A DNA stretch of 16,267 bases from CAISIP01 sp031383745 (GCA_031383745.1 JANMZX010000550.1:1-16267); one strand, 5' to 3'; numbered from the stretch's first letter, positions 1 through 7,753 are shown. Notes: generated from the letters alone by a model not told the origin. Numbers and translations: made by a program.

Positions 1-2
1 CG

Positions 3-548
3 ACAGCCCGTTTTGCCGACGCGGTGGCCTTCGCCACCGCTGCACATGCCGGCCAGCTGCGCAAATACAGCGGCCGGCCCTACATTGAACACCCGGTGGC
101 GGTGGCCCGCATGACGAGCCGCTTCGTGCATGACGAGGACATGCTGCTGGCCGCCGTGTTGCACGACACGGTGGAAGACACGCCAGTGACCATCGAAGCA
201 GTGGCGCAGGCGTTCGGCGAACCGGTTGCCATGCTGGTGGCCGACCTGACCGATGTGAGCCGCCTGTCCGATGGCAACCGGGCGGTGCGCAAGCGGCTTG
301 ACCTGGCACACACCGCCGCTGGAGATCCGCGTGCCAAGACCGTCAAGCTGATGGACCTGGTGCACAACTGTGTCTCCATCGTGCGCCACGACGCCGGTTT
401 CGTCGGTCAATTCCTCTCAGAGATGCAGGCGATGCTGGCGGTGCTGCACGATGCGTCGGATCCGGCTGCGTGGGCGTTGGCCCAGCGGATCCACGTTCGT
501 TCTTGCGCGCGGAGGGAGAGGAGACGGCTGGACGCTGCACTCCGCTGA
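3..548 (+). CDS. HD-domain protein, (p)ppGpp hydrolase-like (5' partial)
   Basis: The frame is open to the left edge and reads FADAVAFATAAHAGQ before the first possible internal start (GTG at 24). This matches the first helix of RelA/SpoT-type HD domains, so the true start probably lies outside the window. The hallmarks are present in order: HAGQLRKYSG, then PYIEHP, then LHDTVEDT (His-Asp at 162-167, Glu-Asp at 174-179), then VKLMDLVHN (metal-binding Asp at 354-356). In SpoT and the small hydrolases of the MESH1 type, these residues bind Mn2+ and remove the 3' pyrophosphate of (p)ppGpp. No synthetase, TGS or ACT domain follows, so this is a stand-alone cytoplasmic HD protein of small-alarmone-hydrolase size. 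The very basic tail (SCARRERRRLDAALR) is not part of the family core. Hydrolysis of another nucleotide is possible. The HD fold is secure; the alarmone substrate is inferred. Confidence 0.8.
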   Translation, partial: TARFADAVAFATAAHAGQLRKYSGRPYIEHPVAVARMTSRFVHDEDMLLAAVLHDTVEDTPVTIEAVAQAFGEPVAMLVADLTDVSRLSDGNRAVRKRLDLAHTAAGDPRAKTVKLMDLVHNCVSIVRHDAGFVGQFLSEMQAMLAVLHDASDPAAWALAQRIHVRSCARRERRRLDAALR

Positions 549-1029
549 CGGCTGGTGTCGGGCGCCCCGCACTGCGCATCGAGGCGCGCTCCGGACACAT
601 CGGGGAGGTGCACGCCGAAAGGGACCGCTCGCTTGCAGATCCGGCAGCCGGACCTGGCGCTTTGCCTCGCAGGACGCCGAATGCCACCTGCGCTCGATCC
701 ATGTCCATCGCGCGTGATCGGGCCGGCAGGGCAGCGGGCAGCGCGAAGTCATCGAGGCGCCCGGCTGCGACATGCCTGTGTTGCCGGTGCAGCCTGCGGC
801 CTGCGGCATGCCGCAGGGCGGCAACATGGCATGCGGAATGCTTTCGCGATTCGGACGCAGGGATAACCCTTGCGTAGAAGCACGCCAGCCGCTGCCGCAA
901 CCACACGCATGACGTTCGTCGTTGGCGGGCAGACACTGGTAGCGCGTGTCACCGATGGGCGGTGGTCACGGTGTGGAAAGCCACATCTTCCGTCGCGGCG
1001 CAAGCGCGCGGACACTGCAAACCATTGAC
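549..1029. other. Non-coding gap of about 490 bp
   Basis: No convincing gene is visible on either strand. The open frames here give Arg/Ala/Pro-rich, low-complexity translations typical of shadow frames in GC-rich DNA. The only structured element noticed is the palindrome at 800-817. The end of the gap should hold the promoter of the SPFH gene, but no clear -35/-10 pair was identified. Confidence 0.5.
800..817. repeat. 18-bp perfect palindrome
   Basis: The sequence cctgcggcatgccgcagg equals its own reverse complement over 18 bp. It lies in the gap between the HD gene and the SPFH gene, about 220 bp upstream of the latter. It could be a dimeric regulator site or a short stem. There is no T-run beside it, so it does not look like an intrinsic terminator. 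Confidence 0.45.
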
Positions 1030-1040
1030 GAGGTACCACC

Positions 1041-1898
1041 ATGAACGATGAAAGAATGCCCACCCGTGCGTCACTGATGCGTGTGGCCCGCAGGCAGATC
1101 CAATGGCCGTTGAGACTGGCCGCGCTGGGGTTGCTCGCATGGGTCGCCTGGCCGCTGGCGATCGTCCCTGCGGGCCATCGCGGCGTGATGACGACGATGG
1201 GGAAACCCTCGGAGGAGATCTATGGCGAGGGTGTGCACCTGCGCGCGCCGTTCCTGCAGCAGCTGCACCTGATGGACGTCAGGTTGGCCAAAAACGAGGG
1301 GCAGGGCGAGGCGGCCTCCAAGGACCTGCAGTCGGTACAGGCCAAGGTCATTTTGAACTACCACCTCGATCCGCGGGCGGCGCCGCGCGCCTTTCGCGAG
1401 ATCGCGCAGTCCACCGACGAGATCGCCGCGCGCATCATCGACCCGGCGCGACCGGAGGCCGTGAAAGCCGTCACCGCCCGGTTCACGGCGGAGGAACTGA
1501 TCACCCGGCGTACCGAGGTGCGCGACCAGATCGCCGCACTGCTGCGCGAAAAGATGTCGCGCCACGGCCTGGTGCTCGATGAGTTTGCGATCGTCAACTT
1601 TGCGTTCTCGACCTCGTTTGCGAGCGCCATCGAGGCCAAGGTCGGCGCCGAGCAGCAAAAGCTCAAGGCCGATCGGGACTTGCAGCGCATTCAGGTCGAA
1701 GCCGAGCAGCGCATCGCCAGCGCACGCGCTGAAGCGGAGGGCCTGCGCCTGCAGCGCCAGGAGGTGACGCCGCTGCTGCTCGAACTGCGCCGTGTCGAGA
1801 ACGACCGGTTGGCGATCACGAAGTGGAACGGGCAGTTGCCGACGACCTCAGTGGGTGTGGGAGCGCAGCCGTTCATCACGCTGCCGGCGGCGCGCTGA
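1041..1898 (+). CDS. Prohibitin/SPFH-domain membrane protein
   Basis: This is a 285-aa SPFH (stomatin/prohibitin/flotillin/HflKC) protein. Residues 23-43 form one hydrophobic segment. Directly after it comes IVPAGHRGVMTTMGKP, the conserved start of the prohibitin SPFH domain, which runs to about residue 200. Residues about 200-245 are Ala/Glu/Arg/Gln-rich (QQKLKADRDLQRIQVEAEQR) and predict the coiled coil. The end resembles prohibitins (LAITKWNGQLPTTSVG). Such proteins form ring- or cage-shaped inner-membrane assemblies; relatives HflK/HflC and mitochondrial prohibitins bind FtsH/AAA proteases. The ATG start has a GAGG ribosome site at 1030-1033, 7 nt upstream. The next gene follows after 37 bp, so co-transcription is likely. 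An FtsH-like protease is encoded about 6 kb away, but physical partnership is speculative. Confidence 0.88.
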   Translation: MNDERMPTRASLMRVARRQIQWPLRLAALGLLAWVAWPLAIVPAGHRGVMTTMGKPSEEIYGEGVHLRAPFLQQLHLMDVRLAKNEGQGEAASKDLQSVQAKVILNYHLDPRAAPRAFREIAQSTDEIAARIIDPARPEAVKAVTARFTAEELITRRTEVRDQIAALLREKMSRHGLVLDEFAIVNFAFSTSFASAIEAKVGAEQQKLKADRDLQRIQVEAEQRIASARAEAEGLRLQRQEVTPLLLELRRVENDRLAITKWNGQLPTTSVGVGAQPFITLPAAR

Positions 1899-1935
1899 AC
1901 ACAACCGCAGTCATCTGCACAAAACAGGCTATTGC

Positions 1936-3879
1936 ATGCGCCATGTCGAAACAGCCGGTATTCCGGCCCGCACCATCGCCGCGACGATCGACACCGTGTT
2001 GTTCCTGCTGCTGACCGTGCCGCTGATGGGCCTGGCCTACGGCGAACAGGTGGCCCGCTTCGACGACCTGCGGCCCTGGAGCCTGGTGATCAACTGGCTG
2101 CTGCCTTTCGTCGTGGCCATGGGATTCTGGTCGACGTTCGGCGCCACGCCGGGCAAGATGTTCATGTCGCTGACCATCGTCGACGACACGACCGGCAGAC
2201 CCGCTGCGCTTGGCCGCTGCGTGTTGCGCTGGCTCGGCTACCTGCTGTCGGCGCTGCCGTTTGGCCTGGGTTTCCTGTGGGCCGCGATTGATTCCGACAA
2301 GCAGGGCTGGCATGACAAGCTGGCCGGCACCCGCGTGGTGCGGCGCAGGCGCGCCGCAGCCGGTTGTGACGAACCCAGGGGCTATCTCGCTGCGCACTGG
2401 CATGGTGAGCTGTCGCTGCCGGTGAGCTTCTGGGTCAACAACATCCTGCTGACCCTGCCGGTCGGCTTCGCCCTGGGTTTCCTGACGGCCTGGATCAGCC
2501 TGAAGGGGGAGCGGCTGCAGACCAGCAGCATGGCGGCACTCGTCGGCTGGCCCCTGATGCTGGCGATGAACGCCTGGTGCATCGTCGGCGCCTGGCGCGC
2601 GGCCACCGCCTACGGCGACCGGGGCGGTTCACCACTGTGGTCGGGGGCTACCAAGTGTGTGCTGTTCCTTGCCGCATCGAGCACCCTGTCTTCGACTGTC
2701 CTTGATTTCGCACCGCAAGTCGGGGCGTACATGCAAATGGCACGCGGCGTCGACCCCATCGGTCAGGTGCAGCTGCTGCTGTCACCCAACGGACGCAGCC
2801 TGAAGCTCACGGGGCCGGTGGGCATGGGGGATGCGACACGCGTGCGCCAGATGATCGGGGCTGCGGGCGAAGTGCGCCTGATCGAGCTCGAGTCGCCTGG
2901 GGGCCGTGTCTACGAGGCGGACCTGATCGCGGCAATGGTTCGCCACCATGGCTGGCAGACCCGCGCGACCGGCGGCTGCGAGAGCGCCTGCACCTTGATA
3001 TTCATGGCTGGCGCCACCCGCCAATTGATGCCCGGGGCCAAACTCGGCTTTCACCGCGCGTTCGCCGGCAGTTTCAATCCGGTGCTCGACCAACTGGCCA
3101 ACCGCGAGCTTGCGCGGATGTACCGCAGTGCCGGGCTGCCGGAGGACTTCATAACGCAGACCATGCACACACCGCCGTGGACGATGTGGTATCCGGGGCT
3201 GGACCAGCTGGCACAGGGCGGCCTGATCACCGCCCCGCACTGGACCCTCGATGTGGAACTGCCGCCGCGAGCGGCTTCGGCGCCTTCCGACATGGCAGAC
3301 GCACTGCGCGCGAGCCAGGTCTGGCACGCGCTCGAACAGCGGTTCCCGGGTTCGATCACCACCGCCGCTGGCCGGATGAGCGCAGCACGGCTACGCAGCG
3401 CGAGCGACGGAGGCGTCCTGACCGAGGGCCAGCGGGTCGCCGAGGTGCTCCTGCGCCGGCTGCTGCGCGATGCCAGCCCGCAGGCGCTGGAGCGGTTCCT
3501 GCCACTATTGACCGGGCAACTCCGGGCGGCACGGTTGACCGGCGGCAGCGCCTGCGGGGCTGTCCTTGCCGGTGACGCCAGGGCGCGGCGTGGCCTGCCG
3601 CAGGCGCTGGTGCTGCTCGAGTCCGAATGGATGGTGGCTGTGGCCTCGGAGCCGCTTGGCGGTCGCAGGTCACATGCGGCCACGGCGCTCGAGCTCGAAG
3701 TCATCCGGCGCACGCTGGGTGATGCGGCGCCGGCACGGCTGGCCGGCCTGTGGGCGCCGGGGCGCGCCTCCGGGGCATGGCTGGATTGCGATTCGTCCAT
3801 CGCCCTGCTGGACACCATCGCCGGCATGCACGATGGCCAACGCGGGCTCGCCCTGCGCCTGGTGTTCCAGCGGCCATGA
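1936..3879 (+). CDS. RDD membrane domain fused to a ClpP-like serine protease domain
   Basis: This 647-aa protein appears to join three parts. Residues 1-135 form an RDD domain: ARTIAATID at the start, FGATPGKMFMSLTIVD in the middle, and AAIDSDKQGWHDKLAGTRVV at the end, with several membrane segments. Residues about 150-260 hold further hydrophobic helices (LSLPVSFWVNNILL and others). Residues about 275-425 match the ClpP/crotonase fold of predicted periplasmic proteases: SPGG at 320-323 (oxyanion loop), GGCESAC with nucleophile Ser350, and LGFHR with His373. The catalytic Asp was not assigned. The last 220 residues are unrecognised. ATG 1936 is chosen because the RDD homology starts there and AACAGG lies 7 nt upstream; the frame is open further upstream but reads as Arg-rich shadow overlapping the SPFH gene. 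It probably forms an operon with that gene. The domains are well supported; the substrate is unknown. Confidence 0.85.
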   Translation: MRHVETAGIPARTIAATIDTVLFLLLTVPLMGLAYGEQVARFDDLRPWSLVINWLLPFVVAMGFWSTFGATPGKMFMSLTIVDDTTGRPAALGRCVLRWLGYLLSALPFGLGFLWAAIDSDKQGWHDKLAGTRVVRRRRAAAGCDEPRGYLAAHWHGELSLPVSFWVNNILLTLPVGFALGFLTAWISLKGERLQTSSMAALVGWPLMLAMNAWCIVGAWRAATAYGDRGGSPLWSGATKCVLFLAASSTLSSTVLDFAPQVGAYMQMARGVDPIGQVQLLLSPNGRSLKLTGPVGMGDATRVRQMIGAAGEVRLIELESPGGRVYEADLIAAMVRHHGWQTRATGGCESACTLIFMAGATRQLMPGAKLGFHRAFAGSFNPVLDQLANRELARMYRSAGLPEDFITQTMHTPPWTMWYPGLDQLAQGGLITAPHWTLDVELPPRAASAPSDMADALRASQVWHALEQRFPGSITTAAGRMSAARLRSASDGGVLTEGQRVAEVLLRRLLRDASPQALERFLPLLTGQLRAARLTGGSACGAVLAGDARARRGLPQALVLLESEWMVAVASEPLGGRRSHAATALELEVIRRTLGDAAPARLAGLWAPGRASGAWLDCDSSIALLDTIAGMHDGQRGLALRLVFQRP

Positions 3880-3948
3880 GGTGCCGCAGGATGAAGCGCT
3901 GCTATGCCATCCGCTGTGCGGCAGCCGCGCCTTTGCAGACCAGGCGCA

Positions 3949-4713
3949 CTACAACAGCGAGTCGTGCAGCGCGATGTACTCCTGGGTGAGCTTGTGGCCG
4001 GGCTCCAGGAACACCATCGGCAATGACAACTCGTGGGATTCACGGATCCTGACCGACGAACTCAGGTAGGGTTGCAACACCGGCAGTCCCTCGTCGATCA
4101 GCTCCTGCACCAGGCGCTGGGGCAGGTTCGCGCGTGGCTGGAACTGGTTCACGATGATCCCCTCCACCTGCAGCGCACTGTTGTGGTCGGCCTTGATTTC
4201 CTCGACGTTCTCCATCAGCAGGTACAGCGCCCGGCGCGAGAAGTCGTCACAGTCGAACGGAATCAGGCAGCCCTGCGCGGCGATCAGGGCGCACCGGGTA
4301 TAGAAGTTCAGGGCCGGGGGCGTGTCGATGTAGATCTGGTCATAGTCGCCGGCCAGTTTCTGCAGCGCATCGCGCAGCTTGTAGATCTTGTGGCGCGATT
4401 CGAGCTTGCCCAGCAGTTCGTCGAGCAGCGGGGCCGATGGCATGAGGTCCAGGCCTTCCCAGCGCGTGTGGACGATGTACTCCTGCGGGGCCTTGTCCCG
4501 CACGCTGAACCGCAGACTCTGCTCGAAGAACTCGGCCACGTTGGGCATTTCATCCGGCGCTTCCTCGCCCAGCAGGTACCGGGTCGAGTTGCCCTGCGAA
4601 TCCAGGTCGATGACGAGCGTGCGCAGGCCCTCCCAGGCGCTGATGGCAGCAAGATTGCAGGTGATGGTGGATTTTCCAACCCCCCCTTTTTGATTGAACA
4701 CGACGTGATGCAT
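3949..4713 (-). CDS. ParA/Soj-family ATPase (orphan)
   Basis: This 254-aa protein opens with FNQKGGVGKST, the deviant Walker A of ParA/MinD ATPases (signature Lys9, P-loop Lys14). It continues with VIDLDSQGNST (residues 34-43) and YIDTPPALNF (Walker B). ParA ATPases bind DNA non-specifically as ATP dimers and position plasmids, chromosomes or protein cargo. The frame is open about 550 nt further upstream, but ATG 4713 is preferred: the ParA homology begins exactly there and the added residues are non-family shadow sequence. The leader carries AAAGG 11 nt before the ATG. No parB-like gene or obvious parS cluster lies nearby, and it is far shorter than ParAs with an N-terminal helix-turn-helix. 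It is therefore a chromosomal orphan ParA whose cargo is unknown. It converges with the RDD gene and is divergent from the DTW gene. Confidence 0.9.
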   Translation of the reverse strand: MHHVVFNQKGGVGKSTITCNLAAISAWEGLRTLVIDLDSQGNSTRYLLGEEAPDEMPNVAEFFEQSLRFSVRDKAPQEYIVHTRWEGLDLMPSAPLLDELLGKLESRHKIYKLRDALQKLAGDYDQIYIDTPPALNFYTRCALIAAQGCLIPFDCDDFSRRALYLLMENVEEIKADHNSALQVEGIIVNQFQPRANLPQRLVQELIDEGLPVLQPYLSSSVRIRESHELSLPMVFLEPGHKLTQEYIALHDSLL

Positions 4714-4899
4714 TTCCTGGATGACCTTTGAGTTGAATGATCCAAAGTTTAAGCGGTGGGCGGGTGTCGGCCCCGAGGCGTAACGGCCGCGATACGGTTG
4801 GAGCAAGGGCGGTGCCCCGATCGTCCTGATGACCTTCCTCCAAGGGGTGGCGCAGTTCACGCTGCCGGACCGGGCGCGCCGCAGCCCGACAATCCCCGT
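4714..4899. promoter_or_regulatory. Divergent intergenic region (parA-like gene / DTW gene)
   Basis: This 186-bp space separates the two divergent start codons and must contain both promoters unless transcription starts inside neighbouring genes. On the minus strand the A/T-richer stretch cttaaactttggatcattc, just upstream of the ParA-like gene, contains a possible -10 (TAAACT). No good -35 was found, and nothing convincing was seen for the DTW gene. Confidence 0.35.
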
Positions 4900-5643
4900 A
4901 TGCCCCATGCCGTGTCCCTGCTGCGCGCCACCCGTCTGGCGCGCAGCGCCAAGCCCTTTCTCGCCCGTGGCGGATTCAAGCGCGAGCGGTGCACCGGCTG
5001 CCGGCTGGTGCCGAGCCACTGCATGTGTGCCCAGCGGCCGTCGGTGGCGACGCGCGCGGGCGTATGCCTGCTGATGGCAGACATCGAGCCGCTCAAGCCC
5101 AGCAACACCGGTTGGCTGATTGCCGACGTGGTCGCAGACACGTTCGCTTTCAGCTGGGCGCGTACCGAAATCGAGCCCGCGCTCCTGTCCCTGCTCGCCG
5201 ACCCGCAGTGGCAACCCTATGTCGTGTTTCCCGGGGAATATGCGGCGCCCGGACGGGCTGTACACACCGCGCTACTGAATGATCCGGCCGATGCCGCAAC
5301 GGGCAAGCGCCCCCTGTTCATCCTGTTGGACGGCACCTGGTCAGAGGCGCGCAAGATGTTCGGCAGGAGCAGCTACCTCGCGCCCCTGCCTGTTCTCAGC
5401 CTGCATCCGGAGCGGTTGTCGGTCTACCAGCTGCGCAGATCCCGCCGCGGCGACCATCTGTGCACGAGTGAGGTGGCTGCGCTGTGTCTCGCGCTGGCGG
5501 GTGAACACCTGGCCGAGCAGACGCTTGCGGCGTACCTGGACGTCTTCACACACCACTACCTGCAGGCAAGAAACCAGTTGCCGATCGCCTGGGACGGCGT
5601 GGCGCACCAGCGGTTGCGTGCGCTTTGCCGATCCGCGCCATGA
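4900..5643 (+). CDS. DTW-domain tRNA-uridine aminocarboxypropyltransferase
   Basis: This 247-aa member of the DTW/TDD family transfers the 3-amino-3-carboxypropyl group of S-adenosylmethionine to uridine in tRNA, forming acp3U. The E. coli member TapT/TuaA (YfiP) acts at position 47. The N-terminal cysteine cluster is intact: CTGC at residues 31-34, then CMC at 41-43, as in family zinc knuckles. The name-giving motif is ILLDGTWSEARKM (Asp144, Thr146, Trp147). It is followed by YQLRRSRRGDHLCTSEVAAL, the usual substrate-binding segment with Arg and Ser-Glu. ATG 4900 gives the family's usual N-terminus; no strong ribosome site is visible and the upstream extension of the frame is not family-like. 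It is likely cytoplasmic. It is divergent from the ParA-like gene and convergent with the next gene. Which tRNA position it modifies cannot be told. Confidence 0.88.
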   Translation: MPHAVSLLRATRLARSAKPFLARGGFKRERCTGCRLVPSHCMCAQRPSVATRAGVCLLMADIEPLKPSNTGWLIADVVADTFAFSWARTEIEPALLSLLADPQWQPYVVFPGEYAAPGRAVHTALLNDPADAATGKRPLFILLDGTWSEARKMFGRSSYLAPLPVLSLHPERLSVYQLRRSRRGDHLCTSEVAALCLALAGEHLAEQTLAAYLDVFTHHYLQARNQLPIAWDGVAHQRLRALCRSAP

Positions 5644-5728
5644 CGCGCTTCTGCGCACGGCACGCCGGCGTGGATGCAGCCGCAGGGCGGATCAGTGGCT
5701 TTCCCGCGGGTGACGTTCGCTGGCTGGC

Positions 5729-6511
5729 CTACTGCAGCAGTGCCTTGGCGGCTTCGACCCGCAGCGCCAGCGGGGCGCTGCCGTCCTGCATGACCTGGAG
5801 CAGAAACCGTCGAGCCTCTCCATCGGGGCAGGCCGTGCCGGTGGGCACGTTCGCGCCTGCGCCGACGTCACTGCTGCTCCCGCCGCCATCGGCCGTGACT
5901 GACACGGCTGGTGGTAACGGATGCCGGGCCGCTTCGAGCCGATCGAACGCCGCATCGAATGCGGCCTGCGTCATCGCCTGGAGTCCGCGCAGCAAGGCGG
6001 CCTGGCCTTCCTGATTCGGTGGAACGTCGAGCCACGGTGAATCCGCGAAGATGGGTGCAAGGTCGGGGGCCAGGAAGGCGGACCAGCGCCCGGTTTGTTC
6101 CTCGGCTGCGGGCACCAGCCGGGCATGGCGTTCCTGGTGCGACGCCGAGGCGTCCGACGCAGGCATCAGCTGAACCCGGCCGGGTTCGATATCGGCCAGA
6201 AACCGCTCCCGCAAACCCGCCAGAAACGCGTTCGCCCGCCGGGCCTCGATCGGCTCGGCGAGCGAGAACCACAGCTGCAGGCCATCGACGCCGGAGACGG
6301 CGACGGCCGGGGCGGGCAGGCCCAGCTCGGTCTGAACGCCACGCCAGACGCGCGACAGCACCTCCCAGGCCGGTGGGCGCGCCAACTCCATCACCATCGC
6401 GCGCACCTTGCCCGATGCATCGACCAGCGCCGGTGACAGCGCCTGTGTGTCCGCGGAGTCCCGTGCTGGTGCGAGGTATAGCCGATTCAGCTCTGACAGC
6501 AAACGGTTCAT
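5729..6511 (-). CDS. Conserved-looking protein of unknown function
   Basis: This is a 260-aa soluble protein with no signal peptide or membrane segment. ATG 6511 (MNRLLSELNRLYLAP) is chosen because sequence upstream in the same frame turns Arg/Pro-rich. Residues 35-120 look like an ordered alpha/beta domain: VRAMVMELARPPAWEVL, then VSGVDGLQLWFSLAEP (73-87), then AFLAGLRERFLADIEPGRVQLMP. The segment SG-x-DG-x-QLWFSLAEP weakly recalls the motif III region of archaeo-eukaryotic-type primases (SGxGxHxW), but the usual histidine is a glutamine and the metal-binding acidic motif was not found. Residues 140-180 are tryptophan- and proline-rich (DSPWLDVPPNQEGQAALL). A Gly/Ser-rich linker (205-230) leads to a short C-terminal helical tail ending RVEAAKALLQ. 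It converges with the DTW gene. It is real as a coding region; the function is not assigned. Confidence 0.75.
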   Translation of the reverse strand: MNRLLSELNRLYLAPARDSADTQALSPALVDASGKVRAMVMELARPPAWEVLSRVWRGVQTELGLPAPAVAVSGVDGLQLWFSLAEPIEARRANAFLAGLRERFLADIEPGRVQLMPASDASASHQERHARLVPAAEEQTGRWSAFLAPDLAPIFADSPWLDVPPNQEGQAALLRGLQAMTQAAFDAAFDRLEAARHPLPPAVSVTADGGGSSSDVGAGANVPTGTACPDGEARRFLLQVMQDGSAPLALRVEAAKALLQ

Positions 6512-7072
6512 CGTGCTCCGGGTTGGTTGCTGTCGGGATGTTACGCGGCTTTGTCCGACCAGATCACCACGGGCCCGCTCGCCAATTGGCCGATGTGGCG
6601 GATCGGACCAGCCTGACCGACGCGATCGGTCCCCCGGGCAGCCGGGAGCAGCCGGCCGCAACGACACGCGCCGGGCGATCGTCTTCAGCGACTTGCGTGC
6701 CATGGGTGGCACCTACCCACGGAAGTCCGCCACGCCGCCGGATGGCTGGAATCGTCTCCGCAAATGGGACAGGCAATTGGCCGACGCGCTTTCACGCGAC
6801 CAGGGAGCGGGCCGGTCGACCACGGCTTTTCGATGTGCGTCGCAACCTGCCGACCCGCAGGCGAACGGTCGTTCGCCTGGCCCGGCGCGCTGCCATAAGC
6901 CTGCATCAGGCGCCCCTTGTGGCACTTTTTCGGCGCACCGGGCTGACCGCTGGCGCCTACAGTGGTCGACAGCCGATGTGCCTTCCGCCCCGCCATGGAA
7001 GCAGGACATGGCAACGCCCCGGAACGCGCCGCGACGATGCGGCGAACATCGGCATGCAGGGTATGGGTACAG
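6512..7072. other. Gap of about 560 bp without a recognised gene
   Basis: Frames across this stretch give Arg/Pro/Ala-rich translations with no family resemblance on either strand. The only clear structure is the hairpin at 6858-6879. The region separates the divergent unknown gene and the metallopeptidase gene, so promoters of both are expected here, but no consensus elements were identified. Confidence 0.45.
6858..6879. repeat. Perfect 9-bp stem with 4-nt loop
   Basis: Arms caggcgaac (6858-6866) and gttcgcctg (6871-6879) are exact reverse complements around the loop ggtc. There is no adjacent T-run on either strand. It may be an operator or RNA hairpin rather than a rho-independent terminator. 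It lies about 210 bp upstream of the metallopeptidase start. Confidence 0.5.
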
Positions 7073-7075
7073 GTG

Positions 7076-7081
7076 CAGGAG
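7076..7081 (+). promoter_or_regulatory. Ribosome binding site that decides a TTG start
   Basis: CAGGAG at 7076-7081 sits 6 nt before TTG 7088. No in-frame ATG between here and the mature protein has a comparable site. The resulting N-terminus is a clean signal peptide. Confidence 0.65.
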
Positions 7082-7087
7082 CTTGTT

Positions 7088-7753
7088 TTGTCACGAACTG
7101 TCGTCGGTCTTGTCGTGTTCTGCTGGTCGGCAGTTGCGTGGGCGCAGGCCACTCCGACCGTGGCGCAGTGGATTGCGATGTTCCAGGAAGTGCGGCAGCA
7201 TCCGCTGTTCAACGAGTTGGACATTCGCTACTCCAAGGCCCCAGCCAGGAACGTAGGCTTCACGCCCATTGGCGTGGTCCTGAACGAAGGTTCCGGCTGC
7301 GCAGTAGTCATCGCTGAGGGAGAAAACCCGAAGATGAGGTCCATCATGCGGTTCGCCGCAACCGCACAGGACCTGAAAACGCTGATGCTGGTCGCCGCGG
7401 CACATGAGCTTGGGCATTGCCTGCGGGTATGGCAACGGAACATGTCGCCGCAATTGTGGGCGCTGGTTGCGGCAACCGACGAGGGCTCGCTTGAGCGACG
7501 TTCCCTCGAAAAGAAGGCGTCCTATGAAGAAGCCTATGCGGACGCATATGCGTTTGCCTACATGCAGGACGCGCATCCGGAACACTTTCCGAGCGCGTTC
7601 AGCATGATGCGGGCGCTTCGTTCCGCGCCCGAATTTGCGACGGTGCTCTACCAGGTCGCACCGCTCTACAGACTGCTTGGCGCCCGAGGGCTTGATCCTC
7701 GCCGGACGCCACAGAGCCGCGTCGACGAGGCGATGAAGGACGCGAAATTCTAG
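7088..7753 (+). CDS. Secreted HExxH zinc metallopeptidase
   Basis: This is a 221-aa exported protein. Starting at TTG 7088, residues 2-19 (SRTVVGLVVFCWSAVAWA) form a signal peptide with a likely AWA-QA cleavage, so it acts in the periplasm or outside. Zinc motif HELGH at 106-110 lies in a hydrophobic helix (LMLVAAAHELGHCL). YEEAYADAYAFAY follows at 146-158, where Glu148 is the probable third ligand in a gluzincin-type ExxxD arrangement. Upstream in-frame starts (GTG 7073, ATG 7037) would hide the signal peptide behind an Arg-rich leader and lack a ribosome site. The family was not recognised by name, and substrate and partners are unknown. A truncated relative of its C-terminal third is encoded at 11348-11578 on the other strand. 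The gene stands alone, followed by more than 400 bp before the next plus-strand gene. Confidence 0.8.
   Translation: MSRTVVGLVVFCWSAVAWAQATPTVAQWIAMFQEVRQHPLFNELDIRYSKAPARNVGFTPIGVVLNEGSGCAVVIAEGENPKMRSIMRFAATAQDLKTLMLVAAAHELGHCLRVWQRNMSPQLWALVAATDEGSLERRSLEKKASYEEAYADAYAFAYMQDAHPEHFPSAFSMMRALRSAPEFATVLYQVAPLYRLLGARGLDPRRTPQSRVDEAMKDAKF

Noticed and set aside
343..936. 197-codon minus-strand frame over the HD gene end and following gap
   Set aside because: Arg/Ser/Pro/Ala-rich, without a ribosome site or family resemblance.
3880..3948. Possible bidirectional terminator between the convergent RDD and ParA-like genes
   Set aside because: Only short imperfect stems are visible and there is no T-tract on either strand.
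4714..5265. N-terminal extension of the ParA-like protein
   Set aside because: The extension is not ParA-like and overlaps the DTW gene on the other strand; the P-loop motif starts at residue 9 from ATG 4713, as usual.
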